A DNA stretch of 64,000 nucleotides, taken from positions 62,001 to 126,000 of the forward strand of contig JBFWSR010000009.1 of NCBI GenBank assembly GCA_050248275.1. The letters run 5' to 3'. Under the pieces are notes generated by a model that was not told the DNA's origin, did not search any database, and was given only the letters and a program-made list of their open reading frames with translations. The translations under genes and the position numbers were made by a program. Every line of letters begins with the position of its first letter. Within the stretch, counting starts at the first letter, position 1. Shown here in pieces: positions 61,315 through 64,000 of this stretch. The stretch comes from CAILZL01 sp050248275 (GTDB lineage Bacteria; Pseudomonadota; Gammaproteobacteria; Steroidobacterales; Steroidobacteraceae).

Positions 61315-62865
61315 ATGCAGCAGCAAGATACGGGTATCGACAATCAGACGGCGAACATCGACAAGATCATGCAACAAGTTGCCGATCACAAAGGTTGCGG
61401 CACCCAGGGCGGCAGCGGCAAAGCCAGTTGTGGTTCAGGCGCTGGACAGAACGATCTGGCGCCGGAAATCTGGGAGAAGGTCAAGAATCATCCCTGCTAC
61501 AGTGAAGAAGCGCATCACCACTATGCGCGCATGCACGTGGCCGTGGCGCCTGCCTGCAACATCCAATGCAATTACTGCAATCGCAAATACGACTGCGCCA
61601 ATGAATCGCGTCCCGGTGTGGTCAGCGAAAAGCTCACGCCGGAACAGGCCGCAAAAAAAGTCGTGGCCGTGGCCTCGACCATTCCGCAGATGACGGTGCT
61701 CGGCATTGCCGGTCCCGGCGACCCGCTGGCGAATCCGGCCAAGACATTCAAGACTTTCGAGCTGGTGTCGAAAATGGCGCCGGACATCAAACTGTGTCTG
61801 TCCACCAATGGTCTGGCGTTGCCGGACCACATCGACACCATCGCCGGTTTCAATGTCGATCATGTGACCATCACCATCAACATGGTGGACGCTGAAATCG
61901 GCCAGCACATCTATCCGTGGATTTTCTGGAATCACAAGCGCTATACCGGCAAGGATGCGGCGCAGATTCTGACCGAGCGGCAGTTGCAGGGGCTGGAGAT
62001 GCTCACGGCGCGCGGCATCCTGTGCAAAGTGAATTCGGTGATGATTCCGGGCATCAACGACCAGCATCTCGTCGAGGTGAATCGCGCAGTGAAGTCGCGC
62101 GGCGCGTTCCTGCACAACATCATGCCGCTGATTTCCGCGCCCGAGCACGGCACGGTGTTCGGCCTGAACGGCCAGCGCGGTCCGACGGCGCAGGAACTCA
62201 AGTCATTGCAGGATTCCTGCGAAGGCGAAATGAACATGATGCGTCACTGCCGTCAGTGCCGCGCCGACGCCGTGGGCCTGCTGGGCGAGGATCGCAGCGC
62301 CGAGTTCACCACCGAAAAGATCATGGCGATGGAAGTCAGTTACGACTCCGAATCGCGCAAGGCCTATCAGGAGAAAGTGGAAGAGGAGCGGCAGGCCAAG
62401 GTGGTCGCCAAACAGGAAGAGTTGCAGACGCTGGCCGGCGAAGACAGCGACATCAAGGTGCTGATCGCCGTGGCGACCAAGGGTTCGGGTCTGGTGAATG
62501 AACACTTCGGTCACGCCAAGGAATTCCAGGTGTACGAACTCAGCACCGCCGGCGCCAAATTTGTCGGCCACCGGCGTGTCGATCTGTATTGCCAGGGCGG
62601 TTACGGCGAGGAAGACAGTCTGGAAACCATCATCCGCGCCATCAACGATTGTCATGCAGTGTTCGTCGCCAAGATCGGCGGTTGCCCCAGGGACGATCTG
62701 CAAAAGGCCGGCATCGATCCGGTCGATCAATACGCGGGTCAGTTCATCGAGAAGTCGGCCATCACCTGGTTCAAGCACTATCTGGACAAGGTGAAGAGCG
62801 GCGAGGTTGTGCACGTGGCGCGCGGCGATGCTTCGATTCGTCAGGGCGCGCTGGTCGCGGCGTGA
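61315..62865 (+). CDS. nifB: FeMo-cofactor biosynthesis radical-SAM protein NifB
   Basis: 516 residues. Radical-SAM cysteines Cys81, Cys85, Cys88 (CNIQCNYC); GPGDPLAN and the CRQCRADAVGLLGED segment are typical of NifB. The C-terminal NifX-like domain (IKVLIAVATKGSGLVNEHFGHAKEF) starts near residue 381. It makes NifB-co, the carbide-containing Fe-S core of FeMo-co. It heads the nifB-fdxN-hesB-TPR operon. Confidence 0.95.
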   Translation: MQQQDTGIDNQTANIDKIMQQVADHKGCGTQGGSGKASCGSGAGQNDLAPEIWEKVKNHPCYSEEAHHHYARMHVAVAPACNIQCNYCNRKYDCANESRPGVVSEKLTPEQAAKKVVAVASTIPQMTVLGIAGPGDPLANPAKTFKTFELVSKMAPDIKLCLSTNGLALPDHIDTIAGFNVDHVTITINMVDAEIGQHIYPWIFWNHKRYTGKDAAQILTERQLQGLEMLTARGILCKVNSVMIPGINDQHLVEVNRAVKSRGAFLHNIMPLISAPEHGTVFGLNGQRGPTAQELKSLQDSCEGEMNMMRHCRQCRADAVGLLGEDRSAEFTTEKIMAMEVSYDSESRKAYQEKVEEERQAKVVAKQEELQTLAGEDSDIKVLIAVATKGSGLVNEHFGHAKEFQVYELSTAGAKFVGHRRVDLYCQGGYGEEDSLETIIRAINDCHAVFVAKIGGCPRDDLQKAGIDPVDQYAGQFIEKSAITWFKHYLDKVKSGEVVHVARGDASIRQGALVAA

Positions 62866-62899
62866 GTTGTTTTGTACTAGCGATGGGAGTTAAGCAGTT

Positions 62900-63124
62900 A
62901 TGCCATTGAAAATTGTTGCCTCGCAATGCACCGGCTGTTCCGCCTGTGAACCGGAATGCCCCAACGTGGCGATTACGGAAAAGAACGGTGTGTTCGTCAT
63001 CAACCCGAAGAAATGTACCGAGTGCATCGGGCATTTCGATGCGCCGCAATGCACGGCGGTATGTCCGGTGGACAACACCTGCATCATCGATACCAGCCTG
63101 CCTCGTTATCAGCCACCAGCCTAA
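62900..63124 (+). CDS. fdxN: 2[4Fe-4S] ferredoxin FdxN
   Basis: 74 residues. Two cluster motifs: CTGCSACEPECP and CTECIGHFDAPQCTAVCP. The longer spacing in the second motif is typical of nif-linked FdxN/FdxB ferredoxins that donate electrons to NifB or nitrogenase. It follows nifB by 34 bases. Confidence 0.9.
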   Translation: MPLKIVASQCTGCSACEPECPNVAITEKNGVFVINPKKCTECIGHFDAPQCTAVCPVDNTCIIDTSLPRYQPPA

Positions 63125-63143
63125 TACCCGGGAGGAATTCAGA

Positions 63144-63518
63144 ATGGATGTCAGCATCACGCCCGCAGCCGAAAAATTCATCAAGCGCATGCTGCGTTTT
63201 GGCGGCAGCGCCGATAGCGGTTTTCGCCTGGTCGTATCGGCCGGCGGCTGTTCCGGTCTGGCCAGCGAGTTCAGCATCGAAACCGCGCCCAAGGTCGGCG
63301 ATGCCGTGCTCGAACGCAACGGCATGAAGTTTTTCCTGCCTGCGGAAAGCCGCGTATTGCTTGATGGTGTGACTATCGACTTTGCCGACACGCCCACGCA
63401 GTCAGGTCTGATATTCCACGATCCCAAGGGCGCTGCCTGCGGTTGCAGCAGTACCAGCAAGGATGCGGTGCCGGGGATGGCCAGCATCAGCATCGCCAGT
63501 ATTGGTCGGCGTCATTGA
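63144..63518 (+). CDS. HesB/IscA-like protein of the nif operon
   Basis: 124 residues from the ATG at 63144 with GGGAGGA upstream. A-type carrier cysteines in SAGGCSGL and AACGCSS. It belongs to the nif-specific IscA branch usually next to nifB (often called iscA-nif or hesB). It is the third A-type carrier in this window. Likely delivers clusters for NifB or nitrogenase. Confidence 0.87.
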   Translation: MDVSITPAAEKFIKRMLRFGGSADSGFRLVVSAGGCSGLASEFSIETAPKVGDAVLERNGMKFFLPAESRVLLDGVTIDFADTPTQSGLIFHDPKGAACGCSSTSKDAVPGMASISIASIGRRH

Positions 63519-63527
63519 GCCAATGAG

Positions 63528-64000
63528 ATGCATGCCGTCATGAGCACTGCCAGCAGTCATCGCCAGTCATGGAATCTGTCCGCTGCCGCCGATGTGAGCC
63601 AGGATGGATTGTTGGCAGCGAGCCTGTTGGGCGGTGGTCTGCCTGCAGCAGCCGAACAGCATCTGTACGCGGCGGCGCGCGCCTATCATCGCGATGCGCT
63701 GGCCGAATGGCACCTGCGCGAAGCGCAGGCGCTGGCGCCGGAACATGCCGCGGTATTGATCGGCCTGTATCGATTCTATTTCTACAAGAATCGTTTGCGC
63801 GAAGCGCTGCAGGTGGCCGGTCAATGCCTGCAGAAAGCTGCGCTGGACAATGGTCTGGCCGAAGACTGGCGACGGGTGCAGGCGCAGGATGCCGACTTCG
63901 GCCGGTATGAAGCGACATTGCCGCGTTTCTATCTGTTCACGCTCAAGGGCTATGCCTACCTGCAATTGCGCCTGGGCAATATCAGTGAAGGTCATGCCGC
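63528..64000 (+). CDS. TPR-like protein of the nifB operon, 3' end missing
   Basis: The frame is open from the ATG at 63528 (ATG at 63540 is an alternative) to the window end; at least 157 residues. Helical, tetratricopeptide-like: ALAEWHLREAQALAPEHAAVLIGLYRFYFYKNRLREALQVA. The blocks YRFYFYKNRL and RFYLFTLKGYAYLQLRLG match the gene at 48596-49084. No known catalytic motif. It follows hesB by 9 bases and shares its NifA-driven promoter. Confidence 0.75.
   Translation, partial: MHAVMSTASSHRQSWNLSAAADVSQDGLLAASLLGGGLPAAAEQHLYAAARAYHRDALAEWHLREAQALAPEHAAVLIGLYRFYFYKNRLREALQVAGQCLQKAALDNGLAEDWRRVQAQDADFGRYEATLPRFYLFTLKGYAYLQLRLGNISEGHA

Noticed and set aside
1..64000. tRNA or rRNA genes
   Set aside because: No cloverleaf-like stretch with conserved T-arm bases or rRNA core sequence was noticed on either strand, though this was by eye only.

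Overview
The window looks like the chromosome of a free-living diazotrophic proteobacterium, most likely beta- or gamma-class. Evidence: a complete-looking ISC operon, a NifA carrying the oxygen-sensing cysteine pattern known from alpha/betaproteobacteria, NifA/sigma-54 promoters, and a protocatechuate 4,5-cleavage (lig) pathway. I cannot name a genus. Coding density is high. G+C falls visibly only in parts of the 14-40 kb region and in one small gene near 54.7 kb.

Layout. (1) 1-8.2 kb: protocatechuate 4,5-cleavage genes (galD/ligU, ligJ, ligC, ligB, ligA, ligI), a second diverged LigA/LigB pair and an aldehyde dehydrogenase. Both divergent promoter regions share a TGTATRCAAT motif. (2) 8.4-14.2 kb: hydrogenase maturation operon hypCABDFE. 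(3) 14.2-39.9 kb: an accessory block lying between the hyp genes and the hydrogenase structural genes. It starts with a collapsed integrase remnant and ends with a duplicated 3' end of the hydrogenase protease gene. It carries a type I secretion ABC transporter and membrane-fusion protein (split by a vapBC-like pair), an LprI-type lysozyme-inhibitor gene next to a 1952-aa RTX protein with a lysozyme-like head, a tandem duplication of a secreted repeat-protein gene plus lipase gene (one lipase is an orphan head, the other is the head of a 2854-aa RTX protein), and a Fic gene with its own operator repeats. (4) 39.9-44.5 kb: group 3b-like NiFe hydrogenase operon (minus strand) with its protease. 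(5) 44.9-64 kb: nif region with nifA, a ferritin-like gene, a ferredoxin/ferritin-like fusion, the nifV-nifW-fixABCX operon, an isc operon (iscS-iscU-erpA-like-iscA-hscB-hscA-fdx-iscX), and nifB-fdxN-hesB. Two paralogous TPR-like genes of unknown function end the fix and nifB operons.

How the parts fit. Five nif transcription units each show a -24/-12 promoter with one or two TGT-N10-ACA NifA sites at a suitable distance upstream, including the isc operon, which has no iscR here. FixABCX would supply low-potential electrons and NifV homocitrate. NifB with the ISC proteins and FdxN would build cofactor. The hyp genes and protease would mature the NAD(P)-linked hydrogenase.

The most novel-looking part is region 3. 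I read it as an array of modular type I-secreted enzymes, each head preceded by a small exported partner gene that is a candidate self-protection factor: LprI-like for the lysozyme head, and an undescribed repeat protein for the lipase heads. Truncated and orphan cassettes resemble the displaced modules of polymorphic toxin loci. Secretion, toxicity and immunity are inference; the gene order, duplications and motifs are visible in the sequence.
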